Of a stretch of DNA of 64,000 nt, positions 21,915 to 32,911 are shown piece by piece. The notes under the pieces were generated by a model. It did no database searches. It was not told the DNA's origin and worked only from the letters and a program-made list of their open reading frames with translations. Source of the stretch: Suillus spraguei (Eukaryota; Basidiomycota; Agaricomycetes; Boletales; Suillaceae). The stretch lies in assembly GCA_016800925.1 (NCBI GenBank), contig JABCPU010000115.1:62001-126000 (forward strand), in the 5' to 3' direction. The first letter of the stretch is position 1; each line of letters opens with the position of its first letter. A program made the translations under genes and the position numbers.

Positions 21915-23711
21915 CTAAACCTTTACCGTTCTAGCTTGCTGAACATATTTCTGCATTAGCACAACCACCTTCTTGAGGTTCTGGCTCATCTTTGCTGAAG
22001 TTGGAATGACGTCGAGTATGCGCTCCCCGTCTGGCGTCTTCACGACCATATCCGTTTTAACGTACTCCTCGAGCCTGCGCAGCTTTCCACGCGCCTCTTC
22101 CACTGCGTCCGGATCTCCTTCACCACCCAACAAGTCCGCTTTGTTCGCTATAACCATATGAGCTTTACCGCTCATGCCTGGTTGGTATTTCTCTAGCTCG
22201 TCTTTCAGATCTCTAAGCTCATCCCATGGTTCTGGGCGAGACAAGTCCACAACATAGACAAGTGCGAGGGATCGTTCCATTGAGCGCAGGAAGGAATGGC
22301 CCAGACCAACATTTTCTGATGCGCCCGATATGAGCCCAGGATTGTCTGCAACAGTGAATCGGAAAGTCTCATGAATGTCAAAGTCGTGACCTGGTTCTAT
22401 GTCAGGCCGGGGGAATCAGATGAATTATCTTGTAGGCGCAATTGTTCTTCAGGATTTTCTACGTCGGAAAGTTCGCGCTCCCGGAGGCGTTCCTCCTCAA
22501 TAGCAGTTTCGTCGAAAATATTTTCACCCTGAAGGGCGCCTTCGAATGTTCCATCTTCTGCTACACGAATGACACCAACGATAGGGTTAAGTGTAGTAAA
22601 CGCGTAGCCGGCAACTTCGGTCTTCGCTCGACCGCCAGTTAATGCGCGAAGAAGAGTGCTCTTGCCCGCATTCGGCATCCCAACGAGTCCAATATCCGCA
22701 AGAATCTTGAGTTCGAGGTATAACGTCATACGCTCACCCTCATGTCCGCGCGTCGCAAATTTGGGTGAACGGTTCATGGGTGACAAGAAATGCGGATTGC
22801 CCAACCCACCAGTGCCACCCCGGGCAACGACATGCCCTAGCCACTCCTGCTGACCCGTTCCAAGAGGTGCATCATCAGAAGTAACGACTTCCTCCATCTT
22901 GTCCAAGTCGAGATTGATGGGTGATAGCAGCCTCTGTTTCCTAGCCCAGCGCCTAGCCCTCTCCTCGCGGTACAGAGCTGCCTCCGCCTGTTTGAACACA
23001 TCGCGATTGACATTATCATCCGCATACCGCGGATAATGTAACCATCTGTCATCCCGAAGCTTCGCACGACGTTCCTCGGAACTGAGTCCCTGCAGCGACT
23101 CCTCTTCCGCTTCCCATTCATCCTTTGCGCGCCGTGGGTCGCCTGGAAGAAGTTCGCGTATCACCGTGCCTAGAGGAACTTTTATGATCGTTGGTGGCGC
23201 GTTTTTTCCATTCTGCCATGTCCCTTGGCCATTTCCGCCTGCGGCGCCTCGTACGCGTTTTGGGATGGATGAAAGAGTTGTGAGGTTGGGTGTAGGGAGA
23301 ATATAGACGTCGCCTCCACGTCCACCGCTACCTCCTGAAGGAGGTCCCATGGGCTTCCATTTTTCTCGGTGGAAAGCAACACATCCGTCACCCCGTTGCC
23401 TGCATGGTGTTGAGTATGTATGAGTGAATCCAGACGTGTACACACCTCCTCGAACGTTGATTATAAGATTGTCGAGGAAAGATTGACCCTACACGATGTT
23501 ATTATCAGGTGGTACGCGTATACATAGAAGTGGAACTCACCCCTTGTCTTCGCTTCCACTCTGTCTTTCGTTTCCGTCGAAGGAAATCTTGCAAGTTCTC
23601 GCCATCCTCTTGCGTCTCTACAGCAGCACTCGAAGCTTCCTGCCGTGCTGCGCCAGTGCAGTGAAATAGCCGTCTCTGTCTGGATAGAGACCTGCACAGT
23701 GGTCTTAACAT
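21915..23711 (-). CDS. MTG2: Mitochondrial Obg-family GTPase (MTG2-like), two apparent frameshifts
   Basis: Obg GTPase that assists large-subunit assembly of the mitochondrial ribosome. The start at 23711 gives a basic, hydroxylated presequence (MLRPLCRSLSRQRRLFH). SFLDNLIINVRGG is followed by the glycine-rich Obg fold (FHREKWKPMGPPSGGSGGRG, RGAAGGNGQGTWQNGK), then the G domain: G1 GMPNAGKSTLL, switch region YAFTTLNP, G3 DNPGLISGASENVGLG, G4 ANKADLL, and SA-type G5 PTSAK. A long insertion with many Glu/Arg residues sits between the Obg fold and the G domain. The conserved reading breaks twice: one extra G in the run at 23391-23394 (plus-strand C4) restores GGNGGDGCVAF, and one extra C in the run at 22409-22413 (plus-strand G5) restores the approach to DNPGLI. 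I treat the gene as functional with two base-calling errors. Confidence 0.82.
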
Positions 23712-24000
23712 ACAAGTGATGAGTTTCAATGTGAAAACCAGATGTAGTAACTAGAGCGAATGAGTATTACAAACACTGAACGCCGTATAGTACTAGTAAC
23801 TACTACTTCCGATCCCGAAACATACTAGTACCATGTTTTTACAATTGACAGAAGGTCATGCATGATGCTACCTACTCTGATAGTCCTTATGTCTGAAGTA
23901 TGAGCAAAATTGTAAGCTACGAGAAATATACAAGTCATCGACAAGGGTCAAGATTGTCAGATCGAGGTACGTCATTCAATTACATCCCATCAGTCTGTCT

Positions 24001-25170
24001 TCACTTTCCTGCTGTCAAACCCAATAGATGGCCTGGTGTCAGTGCATGCGCGGGCTCTTCTCGTGGTCGTCTTGTTCGTGGCTCGTTCATTGAACTTGAC
24101 GGGGACGCCGGCTTTGGTAGCAGTTGTGGTGAGGTTGCGAGCGTGGAGGTACTGATGCGCAACAATAGCGATGCGGCAGTTTCATCCTCTGGAGTGTACA
24201 CTGGAGAGGACGATGCCGTGTCACTGGGACTCCGTCGTGGAACGAAACCCGAAAAACAAGGTTGAATATGTGTGACCGATTGCGGAAGGAATGTACTTGG
24301 AGAAGGAAGTGTCAGAATAGGTGGGATGCCGAAGATAGAGGAGGAGCCCGTGAATATTGCGGAAGTTGGAGGTGTTGGGAGCTGCTGTGATGGAGACTTT
24401 GAAGAGCTCGGAACTGGCCGGGTGGATGGTGACTGGGACGAATTCAGGGCTCTCCGAGTCCGTTCTGGCGATGAATGTGGAAGCCAGGTAGAAATGGATG
24501 GTAAGCGGGAGGACGAATCCTCAGCGGACCCCACTTCGGTCTTTGCACCACTTTCCTGCTTAACGTCTTGTTTCCTTCGCTTGGCCTCTCTGGCGTCCGA
24601 AGAAGATGGGTGAATGCACTGCTTGCACCCATCTTCTTCGAGGCGCTTCACCTTCTCTGTCAGGTCCTGAAGGTACGCCACCGTCCGCACCAGGATCTCA
24701 AGTTTGAATTCCTTTTCTCCTGCTTTCGATTTTCCTTTGCCCTTCTTAGGTTCGTTGTCTTCATCCTCATCACTGGCCTCTGCAGTTTCATTGAATCGCT
24801 TGTATTCTGCAGGTACAAGCTCTCTTAATGCAGCCAGGGCATCGTTAATTTTTGTGCGCCTAGCTTTTTCAATGAGCGAGTGGTTGATCTTCCGCTGAGC
24901 TTCACGTGCTGCGCGTGAAAGCGCCCCAGGTTTGCGACCCCGACGTTTGAGTTGTGGTGCTGGGGGAGGAGTATCGTAAGCGTCATCTTCAGTCTGGTCG
25001 TCGCTGGAAATCGTGCTAGAGGGTCGACAACGGTCTGACTGCGGAGCTATAACAGCAGCGCCTGAAGCTGAACGCAAGCGCTTTGCCCTGCGTGGAGTGG
25101 TTTCAGCGTGCATGTCCATCACTGCTGGACCTTTGAGAGGTGCAATTGCAATGGGTCGGAAGAGATGCAT
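24001..25170 (-). CDS. bHLH transcription factor
   Basis: A 389-residue single-exon nuclear factor. After a short N-terminus come an AT-hook-like KRRGRKPG and a basic helix-loop-helix domain: basic region REAQRKINHSLIEKARRTKI, helix 1 NDALAALRELVP, a loop lengthened by an acidic and then Lys-rich stretch (ASDEDEDNEPKKGKGKSK), and helix 2 FKLEILVRTVAYLQDLTEKV. NHSLIEKARR is the usual DNA-contact pattern for E-box binding. The C-terminal half is Ser/Pro/Thr-rich low-complexity sequence, as in activation domains. The basic region resembles fungal regulators of phospholipid or phosphate genes, but I cannot assign a specific orthologue. The start at 25170 is the first ATG; a second Met at residue 18 is an alternative. 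Confidence 0.78.
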   Translation of the reverse strand: MHLFRPIAIAPLKGPAVMDMHAETTPRRAKRLRSASGAAVIAPQSDRCRPSSTISSDDQTEDDAYDTPPPAPQLKRRGRKPGALSRAAREAQRKINHSLIEKARRTKINDALAALRELVPAEYKRFNETAEASDEDEDNEPKKGKGKSKAGEKEFKLEILVRTVAYLQDLTEKVKRLEEDGCKQCIHPSSSDAREAKRRKQDVKQESGAKTEVGSAEDSSSRLPSISTWLPHSSPERTRRALNSSQSPSTRPVPSSSKSPSQQLPTPPTSAIFTGSSSIFGIPPILTLPSPSTFLPQSVTHIQPCFSGFVPRRSPSDTASSSPVYTPEDETAASLLLRISTSTLATSPQLLPKPASPSSSMNEPRTRRPREEPAHALTPGHLLGLTAGK

Positions 25171-26071
25171 GACAGTTCATATTCGCATCCGCAAGGGCTT
25201 ATGAACGACATGCGACACGTTTGTCAAGCAGTGATTGGCTAGCATCCCGGACCCCGTAACGGATGGACAGCATCACAGTGGCCTGTAATGCACCCTATAC
25301 AACGTGCTTATAATTACGGGCAGTCCTGTCGCAATCCCTCGCACGACTGGTTTTGAGCGATCTTATTGGCCCTTCAAAAAAACGCACGTGTGCCAAGGGT
25401 TCAAGCGCTTACCTCTTATCATCCTTTCACACACAAGCATTTCCCATTCATTGAGGGAAATTCGCCGGTGGAGCCACGAAATGCCGAGCATGCAATCCAC
25501 GTACAATATCCGTTTACAGTGAATCTTTCCGCGTCATGGATACTTGTACGGTGGTGGCTGTCACTAGATATATCATGGAACATGAAATGGTGAAAGACTC
25601 AACAGACAAAATCATCCAGCTCTCCGGAGAGAACCTAGAGAGTCCACAGATGCCAGCTATCGGTCGCGCCGTTCTATCACGAAACATGACCTCCATACAG
25701 GTGGCGCACGAGCGCGATGATAATCATATTATTAGTTTTCGGCAAACTTGTATGTATAAATAAATGCTCAATGATCGATTGGGTACTCTTTGAGCGCTCG
25801 AGCTTGAAGCGAGTCGATATCTGGTTTATATCTACTTGGTGTATCGAGTTTTACTCGACTACAGTTGGGCTATATATAAAATTCCCACATGAAATCCCTC
25901 TTCCGTTCAAGTTACCATTGGCCACATGTCTTTCCTTACAGTATCCACCTATTGTAACGGTTGTAACGTTCAAGGTACAAGACTAACAAAACCTTCCCCG
26001 CCCCCTGAGCATCGGGGCGGCATTAAGTTTAATTATTACTAAATATTATTAGGTCTCCATGAATGCACATC
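25171..26071. other. Intergenic region without supported gene
   Basis: Promoter side of the bHLH gene followed by AT-rich sequence. The frames at 25536-25763 and 25717-25986 lack motifs. Confidence 0.45.
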
Positions 26072-26076
26072 AAAAA
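26072..26076 (-). terminator. Pol III terminator of the second tRNA-Ala gene
   Basis: A5 on the plus strand is T5 just after the tRNA 3' end on the minus strand. Confidence 0.6.
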
Positions 26077-26080
26077 CAGT

Positions 26081-26162
26081 GGACAAATCCGGACTCGAAC
26101 CGGAGACCCCCCGCACTCAGCCCATGCTAAGCGGATGTGATAACCAGCTACACCATATGCCC
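26081..26162 (-). tRNA. tRNA-Ala (AGC) with a 9-nt intron
   Basis: Every tRNA position is identical to the gene at 20946-21018, but nine bases (TGGGCTGAG) are inserted one base 3' of the anticodon. Removing them restores the same 73-nt cloverleaf with loop TTAGCAT. Position 37/38 is the canonical site of nuclear tRNA introns, so a genuine short intron is likely. A and B boxes and a T5 terminator are present. Confidence 0.85.
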
Positions 26163-26436
26163 CATAGAAGTGCGGAAGCACAAAACCATACGGAGACGAC
26201 GGCAAGTACAGGCAGCACAGGTAGACGTCGGACAAATCAACATAGCAACATCTGATGTGTGTTCATTTCTACTGTTCACTTCACCATACAGTAATGCATT
26301 CACCTCATTGCCGACACAAGTAGCTCCCCAGAAGCCCTTCAATGTTTTTCAGCCCGCTGAAACAACCTACACCTCCGAGGACTTTTTAAAAATCAAGTTT
26401 ATTGTCCTTCGGGATCGAGGACCCTATGTTGAGCAC

Positions 26437-27960
26437 AAAATGCGAACCCGAAGTCATCGAGCACAAGTGTACTGAAGAACCTGGAACTACTAGATGAGCG
26501 GCCACGGAGCGTCGAGTTGCGCACTCAAGTTCGAGTCAGACTGAGACTGCTAAAGGGAGACGAGGTTTTGCTTGGGTCGCGACTCCCTTTGCATAGACAT
26601 TCCTTTCCCTTCTTGAGCTACGTCCAATCCCATCTTGTTTGCATTTTTAATATTTACTTACTAGTAGACGTAATCAATGGAAGAGATAGCCATCAGTGTA
26701 CTAGACAAACACTAGAGGTAAATTCCATGACAAAAAGAGATTTCTGGCGAGCATGCGCAGCGCGTGGCTACCTCGCTGCGACTTCACTGTAGTTGTCCTC
26801 TGGGCCCTTGTGGTATTTGAGGGGAATGAGACACTAGAATTAAATGCAATAGAAGAGGGGGCGGGGAATGAAAATGAGTACGACCAGAATTTTGAAGACA
26901 ATTCAACAGCGGTCGTCACTCACAACCACAATGCCTGCCGCAGTGATAACTGGCACACAACAGATCATCTCTGCTGCACCAAAGCTAGTGAATATTTTGC
27001 AGTCTAGCAAGTTCTGGACGTGCGGACCTCAGACTGTATGCTTACAGCTGCCCACAGACCATGCGGAACGATCATAGGGCCATGACAGGATATACTGTTC
27101 CTGTTTTTGTGTGGACCAGAATCACCGCGTTTCAAAATAACGAATGTGGCAGCTGCTACGACTTTATTTTCTCTCAGTCACGTTCCTCGCTGTATCTATG
27201 TCTCATGTATCGACATCTGACTTTGGTTCTGCTGCTGGCTTCAGGGCCTGCTTTGGGCTGAGATCTGCTACCTGTGCAGCGGAGTGCCTCCGAGTCCAAG
27301 TGCCTGTCGCCTTCAGCGACTAGGGCAGGTCGGAAGGCCTGCGGAGCCTAGGTCGAACTTCCCTTCCTGTGGGTTATATAGCGTCCATGAGTTGAACCCG
27401 CGAACATGTGCGGTAGAGTCTGGATCCATTGAGACAAATGAAGTATGATCAACCTAGTCTGCATGTCAAAGGTGTCCAGGAGCATGGAATTCTAACCCAT
27501 ACCAAGTACTGAATGCAGCTGTACGTTTAACGGCTTGGGGTTGAGCAATTGATAGGCACTACTAGTATACTGGCACCCTTCAAGGGGCCTCGGCATTGAA
27601 CACTCTGATGAAGGTTTTATATATCCGTGATTCGGTCTCCCCCTACTACCACCTAGTCTAGTGTTCAGTCTCCCACTTCCTATCGGGATTATGATTGAGC
27701 AAACTACACGATAATCACTTATTGATGCCAAGACGACTGATGGGCCTCATTAGAATCAATCAATCTTTGATTCATCTCTATATTTTGAATTTTGGATCGC
27801 CTTTGAGCCACGGAACTACAACACACATGGTCCCAGTTTGAAGGGACGAGTTTCTTTTTGGGCGAAGGATCACAACAGTGTATTTCAGTTAGTATGCGCC
27901 AGGTATTAGAGGAATAGTGGGGACTACTACAAGTACAGCTCCTGAGGTTCAGATGCCCCA
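26437..27960. repeat. Segmental duplication, copy A (HET gene body lost)
   Basis: Blocks here match 31757-36370 in the same order. Matches include the CGAACCCGAAGTCATCGAGC block (26440), the AGTGAATATTTTGCAGTCTAG block (26985), the relic of the HET gene's first exon (27150-27429), the downstream block ending CCATACCAAGTACTGAATGC (27517), and a block around GAAGGGACGAGTTTC (27840). Similarity is broken by many indels. The second exon of the HET gene and its flanks, about 1.9 kb in copy B, are missing between about 27140 and 27150. Confidence 0.7.
27150..27429 (-). pseudogene. Relic of HET gene exon 1
   Basis: From ATG at 27429 the frame reads HVRGFNSWTL where the intact gene reads GVHGFSSWTL, then hits stops and indels. 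It aligns with exon 1 of the HET-domain gene at 34994-34708. No second exon follows, so this is a dead 5' fragment. Confidence 0.65.
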
Positions 27961-28136
27961 AAACGGTTGAGATGTCACAGTGTGCCCTTTCAAGATCGTT
28001 GTCTTGTAAATGTGGAGACTTGTACTATCGTGAGGACTTGCTTGTCGCTTGCAAAGTTATTCATAGCATATGGTTGCATATTGGACATATTCTAATTACG
28101 CTGCATAGAATTTCTAACGACCAGTATATTGACCTA

Positions 28137-29579
28137 TTAACCCGTCTCCTTCTCAATCTCTTCAGCCATCATGTCTGTCAGCATTCTAGCCAGCGCTCCC
28201 GCAATTTCGATCGCCTTTTCTCTATCACACTCCCGCAACTTGCGCACGATGTGCGAGTTAAACTTGTCGGGATGGAATCGAAGGATCTCTGCCTTCAGTC
28301 GGTCCTTCCGCGACTTGGTCTCCATTCCTGGGCGGAGGGGGTGGAAGATGAATTCCTCCATGTTGCGGCGGGAAATATCATCGGGGGATGTGCAGCCTTG
28401 CTGAAAGGTGGGCCACGGCATCTCGCAGAGCATGACTGAAGTTAACGTTTTGCTCAGTTTGAGCTCTTGCCATTTTCCGTCGTAGAGCTGGAAAAAAGCG
28501 ATGAGATCCGCTTGAGATTTGTTGCGACGAAGTTCTTCTTGGCGCTGTCTCTCTTGCCGTCGAGCTTCTTCACGAAGGCGCTGCTCTGCTTGCTCACGGG
28601 CCCGACGTTCAGCTTCCTCCTGGGCTTTACGGAGAGCCTCTCGTTTGGCCTGGAGCTCGCGCTCGCGCTGCTCACGAAGACGTGCATGTTCCTCTGCGCG
28701 GCGCCTAGACTCTTCCTGCCTGCGTTTGATTTCTTCTTGTCTACGCTTCTCTTCCTCTTGTCGCTGACGTTCCTCCTCCCAACGGCGCAGCTCCTCCAAA
28801 TGGCGAGATTCCTCCTCTTCCTTCTTCCTCCGGGCGTTTTGCACCAATCGTAGGGCAGCTTGGCGGTCGCGCTCTGCGTGCTCCAACTCACGTTGCGGAC
28901 CCAGCGCTTCAGCGCGTGCGACGATCTCTCTAGCATCTCCAAGTGTGTGCTTACGCAGCTGATCGAGGCGGAGCTGTTCAAGCTGCTTGAGAAAGATACG
29001 ATCTTCAGCTGTCATACCGTCGGTATGCATAGTCTTCAGGGCGACATTTTCGAGGCTGTTAAGAGTTTCCACCGCTTTTTCGCGCCTGAGTTTCGCTGGG
29101 TTGCTAAAGCGGGGGCCTTTGCGACGGAGTCCTGGACGAGTGACTGTGAGATGGTAAGTCAACCGTTTGTGCCAGTGTTTGCGGCGTGGGTGAATGATTT
29201 GACTGGGGGAAGCCTTGGTAGGAATGCTCTTCTTAAAGACCTTTGGAGTAGCATTCTTGGGTAGACGACTGACACGGGCGATGTTAGCTGAGGCAGGGCT
29301 ACTCGAAGGGAAGTCGACGTACAGCGAAGGATTACGCGAAAAAATGGAGGGACGAAAGTAAGACTTCTTCGGGGGGTTCAACATCCTGAATCCAGCAGGT
29401 GTTTGCGGGAAGAAGGGGATATGACGGTATGGTGACTTGAAGAACATATTTCTTGCAGGTGTTGGGCGTGGACAAAGTGTCTTGAGGTGTTGTGTTGCGA
29501 TCTTGGAACATCGCGTTCGCATGGAAGTGCGACCTTTTAACGGTTTCAACTGTGGACTTGTGGGTGTGTAAATGACCAC
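28137..29579 (-). CDS. Coiled-coil protein with C-terminal HPDKF motif (NFKBIL1-like)
   Basis: A 480-residue single-exon protein. The N-terminal third is basic and Pro/Ser-rich. Residues about 235-365 form a long charged coiled coil built of Arg/Glu/Gln repeats (EERQRQEEEKRRQEEIKRR). The C-terminal domain contains DLIAFFQLYDGKWQELK and AEILRFHPDKFNSHIV, followed by a helix AGALARMLTDMM. A J-domain-like HPDKF after a coiled coil is the layout of NF-kappa-B-inhibitor-like 1 proteins and of many uncharacterised basidiomycete proteins. I infer no specific function. The antisense strand shows long open frames because of the Arg/Glu codon bias; these are shadows. The start at 29579 could be replaced by the Met at residue 20. 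Confidence 0.7.
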   Translation of the reverse strand: MVIYTPTSPQLKPLKGRTSMRTRCSKIATQHLKTLCPRPTPARNMFFKSPYRHIPFFPQTPAGFRMLNPPKKSYFRPSIFSRNPSLYVDFPSSSPASANIARVSRLPKNATPKVFKKSIPTKASPSQIIHPRRKHWHKRLTYHLTVTRPGLRRKGPRFSNPAKLRREKAVETLNSLENVALKTMHTDGMTAEDRIFLKQLEQLRLDQLRKHTLGDAREIVARAEALGPQRELEHAERDRQAALRLVQNARRKKEEEESRHLEELRRWEEERQRQEEEKRRQEEIKRRQEESRRRAEEHARLREQRERELQAKREALRKAQEEAERRAREQAEQRLREEARRQERQRQEELRRNKSQADLIAFFQLYDGKWQELKLSKTLTSVMLCEMPWPTFQQGCTSPDDISRRNMEEFIFHPLRPGMETKSRKDRLKAEILRFHPDKFNSHIVRKLRECDREKAIEIAGALARMLTDMMAEEIEKETG

Positions 29580-30468
29580 AACTCATGGATCAATGTGATT
29601 TTCTGAGGAGTTTCGGACTCCGCGATGTAGTGGACGTGATAACATATTGTCCTTCTCCGCTTCAGTTTAAACAACAAGTTGCTCCAAACTTCAGAGTCCC
29701 AAAGAGCTAATGACCGGTGACCACTAAGTTCGCATCCCTTGGGAGTTCGGCGGCATTTTTAACAGTAGGTATGCCCTAGCTAACCACCAGGCTCAAACGT
29801 CAGTAGTCAGTCTTGCGGTCAGCAACGTACCGATATCATGATATGATGATTGATCTGATAATGACTCTCATGACGTGTCAATGGTTCGAAGGCCGCACAT
29901 GTGTTTGAACTTGGTTGTAGAATCTGCTTTGGAACGGTCGAGTCTCTGAAATAAGTCGACACAATCATGATAATGAAGTAAAGCTGATAAAACTCCATCG
30001 AGTTGATCACCCATTCAACAGACTCCGAAAGTTGTCCATGTGGCGGTGATTTTGGACGCCACGCTCAAGCGCTCAGGGTTCCCACGCCGGTCTGCCACAA
30101 ACCACTGAGTCACTTCGCTAGCAGTCTAGTAGCAGAGCGCACCGATCAGCGCTCAGCGCTTAGGCTGTGATCACGCCAGGTCCGCCCTAAATCAAGGAAC
30201 CCGCCTGGATAGCATGTGACCGCCCCTGGTCCGGACAACTGTCCTGAAATGGTAGCTTGTGCGCAGCGAAGATAAAAGAGTGGACAAAGCGGCCAGTTGA
30301 CGTGGTCAAAGCCCAAAGGAATCTTTCATCCGCACTCCCGCCAAAGCAAGGCCTGCGAGGAAACGTATTTGAGTGGTTGACGAGCTTTCCAGGTTTACTA
30401 ACATCTCTACTGTTACTGAACGGTTTACTTTGCTTTCAATACCTATACCCCTATCACACGTCGCTACA
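29580..30468. other. Divergent promoter region
   Basis: Lies between two genes transcribed away from each other (minus from 29579, plus from 30469). GC-rich patches with repeated CGCTCAGCGCT-like words occur at about 30065-30170. No gene is seen. Confidence 0.5.
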
Positions 30469-31498
30469 ATGCCATCTCACATTCCCAAGGTCACACGCCA
30501 GAGCAAGGTTAGCAATCCCAGTGGTTATTACCTCAGATGCCGCGATGTAGATGGCACGTCTGTTATGATCACTCAAACTGCTACTGGTCTTGGCGCTCAT
30601 ACGCGCTGGATCTACCCCGAGCACGACACCAACGATAATGAAGAAGAAACTAGTATGGAAGTAGACGAGAGGGGGACGCCACACCACCTCCGAGAACAAC
30701 AACGTGCTTCCCTCAGACTCCTATGACCCAGCATGCGTTCGACGCGGGTTCTGTCCTTCGCACACCTGTAAAGAGGCCCCAGCCGCTTCAGCGCAGCCCC
30801 GAGCGCATCGGCTTCAAAGGGATCGACTTCTGGCACAATAATTCACCGGAAGTTTGCACTGTCGAGCAGACTAGCTCCTGTATTCGCATGAGATATGTAT
30901 TGCAGAGCCCCATCGCTCTGTCACGAACTTGACAAAAGAGCAAATTCTTGAGTACGAGTTCCATAGGAACCACGAGACCTTTTTGACTCAAGTGGGAAAA
31001 TTACTAGGCCACGAGGAGAGAGAACGGGTGGCAAGAGAAATGAATTCAACCTTGCCAGTAGTGGATGCATCTGCTGGTGCGGGCACCGCAAGATATGTTC
31101 ACTTTGCCTCGCCCGCGCCGTCTATCTTTATCGAAGAGGAAGAGGATACATCAAAGTTTGGAGTTGGACCTGCGGGTGAGAGATTGAATTCGCAAGGTCT
31201 CCCCATGCTCGGATCACATGGGACTGTCATAATCGACCCCACGTTCAAGCCCCAAGTTCGACCGATGCTACCTGCCCCGAAGGCCCCGCAGATACAAACT
31301 GAACCTGCGGGCCAAGATAACACTGAGCACATCGGCAGCATCACCGTCGAGGGGAGGGAATGGCAGGTCTACAAAACCTTAAGGCCTAAAAAGGACGGAC
31401 AACCCCGAATTATCAGGTCGTCTCCCGTGCAACCCAGGATACGTAAGCCTCGGAAGAGCATGGGGTCATCGCCTCTAACGAGGCAGCCTACTATTTGA
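30469..31498 (+). CDS. Hypothetical protein, two apparent frameshifts
   Basis: Start at 30469: MPSHIPKVTRQSKVSNPSGY, then an acidic patch (NDNEEETSMEVDE). An extra G in the G5 run at 30671-30675 would carry the reading into TPVKRPQPLQRSPERIGFKG, and the next intron runs from about 30852 to 30905. A further extra C in the C4 run at 30908-30911 would join to NLTKEQILEYEFHRNHETFL. The last exon reads openly to 31498 with a basic C-terminus (RIRKPRKSMGSSPLTRQ). Basic, proline-rich and otherwise disordered, it could be nuclear. I recognise no domain. Both frame problems fit the window-wide pattern of single missing bases. Confidence 0.5.
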
Positions 31499-32911
31499 TT
31501 GACATCATTTAAGGGCAGTGTAGTCAGTTCGAAACTTGTAGCTTATTAGGAGGGCATACCTCATCACGAACTAGCCTCAGTAATATGGTCGTTATACTAA
31601 TACTTATATAGGTACAACTTGCGTACTCACCACATATAGACTGTAACTCCTCTCAGGATCACTGCGAGCATGGTTTGGCGTGAAACTCGTGCGGGCTGCT
31701 TGCTGAGTTGAACATCAATTAATGTTTAAGAGACAGTGTACTTGTCAGATAATACAAAATGCGAACATGAAGTTATCGAACACCACTGCACCGAAGAACC
31801 TGGAATTAGATGAGCTGGCACGGAGCCTATCTTCGAGTCAGAATGGTAATATTGGGAAAGGGACCCGCTTGGGTCACGACTCAGGCCTTGACTAATGAAG
31901 TTTATTTCCTTTTCCTTATTGAGTTGCGTTCAGTTGTCAAGGCTGCGCCCACCGTGAATACATAGGGGAGTTTTTGCTAAGACATTTGTCAACAATTGTA
32001 TTAACCGAGGGGTCGTCAATTTACACTTATGGCACTGGTCGGCCATTTCCCGGACGTTCTCGAGAGATGGGTCGTGGCACAGAGGCAAGAAGCGCATTGC
32101 CATGTCAGCCGTTTGGTTGAAGACAAAAGCCTCATGTCTATTCCTATGTTCGTGCCTCATTACATCCCGACTGCAGACGTACAGTAAGAGGATTGTGATT
32201 GATACATCAACCTTGCCTTATTTTCCGACTTAATGCCCAGTCATATGCTAGCCTGAGTTATAAATCCCAGTGAGTAATTCCCAACCTTTCGGCGCTTTTC
32301 CAGCTCAAGTTCTTGATCATGGATTTGTATCATAACTGTTTAGTGTAACGTCTAAAAGAGACCCGTGCCACGAAGCGTTGACATCTGTGCGAGCACAGTG
32401 CAGGATATGTGAGTATCCGTGCATAAAGCTGAATATTTTTCAAATTTTGACTCGATAACAAATACATATCAGGTCTTAGCCTTCCCCTGAATTGCGATCA
32501 TGAGATTCATCTCACTCACCACTACAATGTCTCCCACAATAATAGTTGGCACAGCTACCACACAACAGATCATTGGCCACCGGTGCGCCCAAGTTAGTGA
32601 GTACTTTGCAGTCTAGTGAGTCCCAGACATGCGAGCTTCAGACTGTATGCTTACGGCTGCTCACGGACGATGTGGAGTACGGAACGATCATAGGTCATAA
32701 CAAGGATATACTGTTCCTGTTTATCTGTGGACTGATGGACTACACAGTCACTGAGCTTCAGAATTGTGAATGGAACAACTACTGCGACTCGGTACTTTGA
32801 TTTGAAATTACTGATGACATGATGTAGATTGTGTACCAATGATCTACAGGGCTCTTGGCATTAGGGCGACTGTGATATTAGTATACCAAAAAAACCAGTG
32901 AGACAGAACTA
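31499..32911. other. Left part of segmental duplication copy B, no gene
   Basis: The stretch from about 31757 matches copy A near 26437. The open frames at 31930-32160 and 32546-32800 are not preserved between copies. It forms the 3' flank of the HET gene. Confidence 0.5.

Noticed and set aside
28467..28853. Plus-strand frame rich in Leu/Ser opposite the coiled-coil gene
   Set aside because: Antisense shadow of Arg/Glu codons; no family features.
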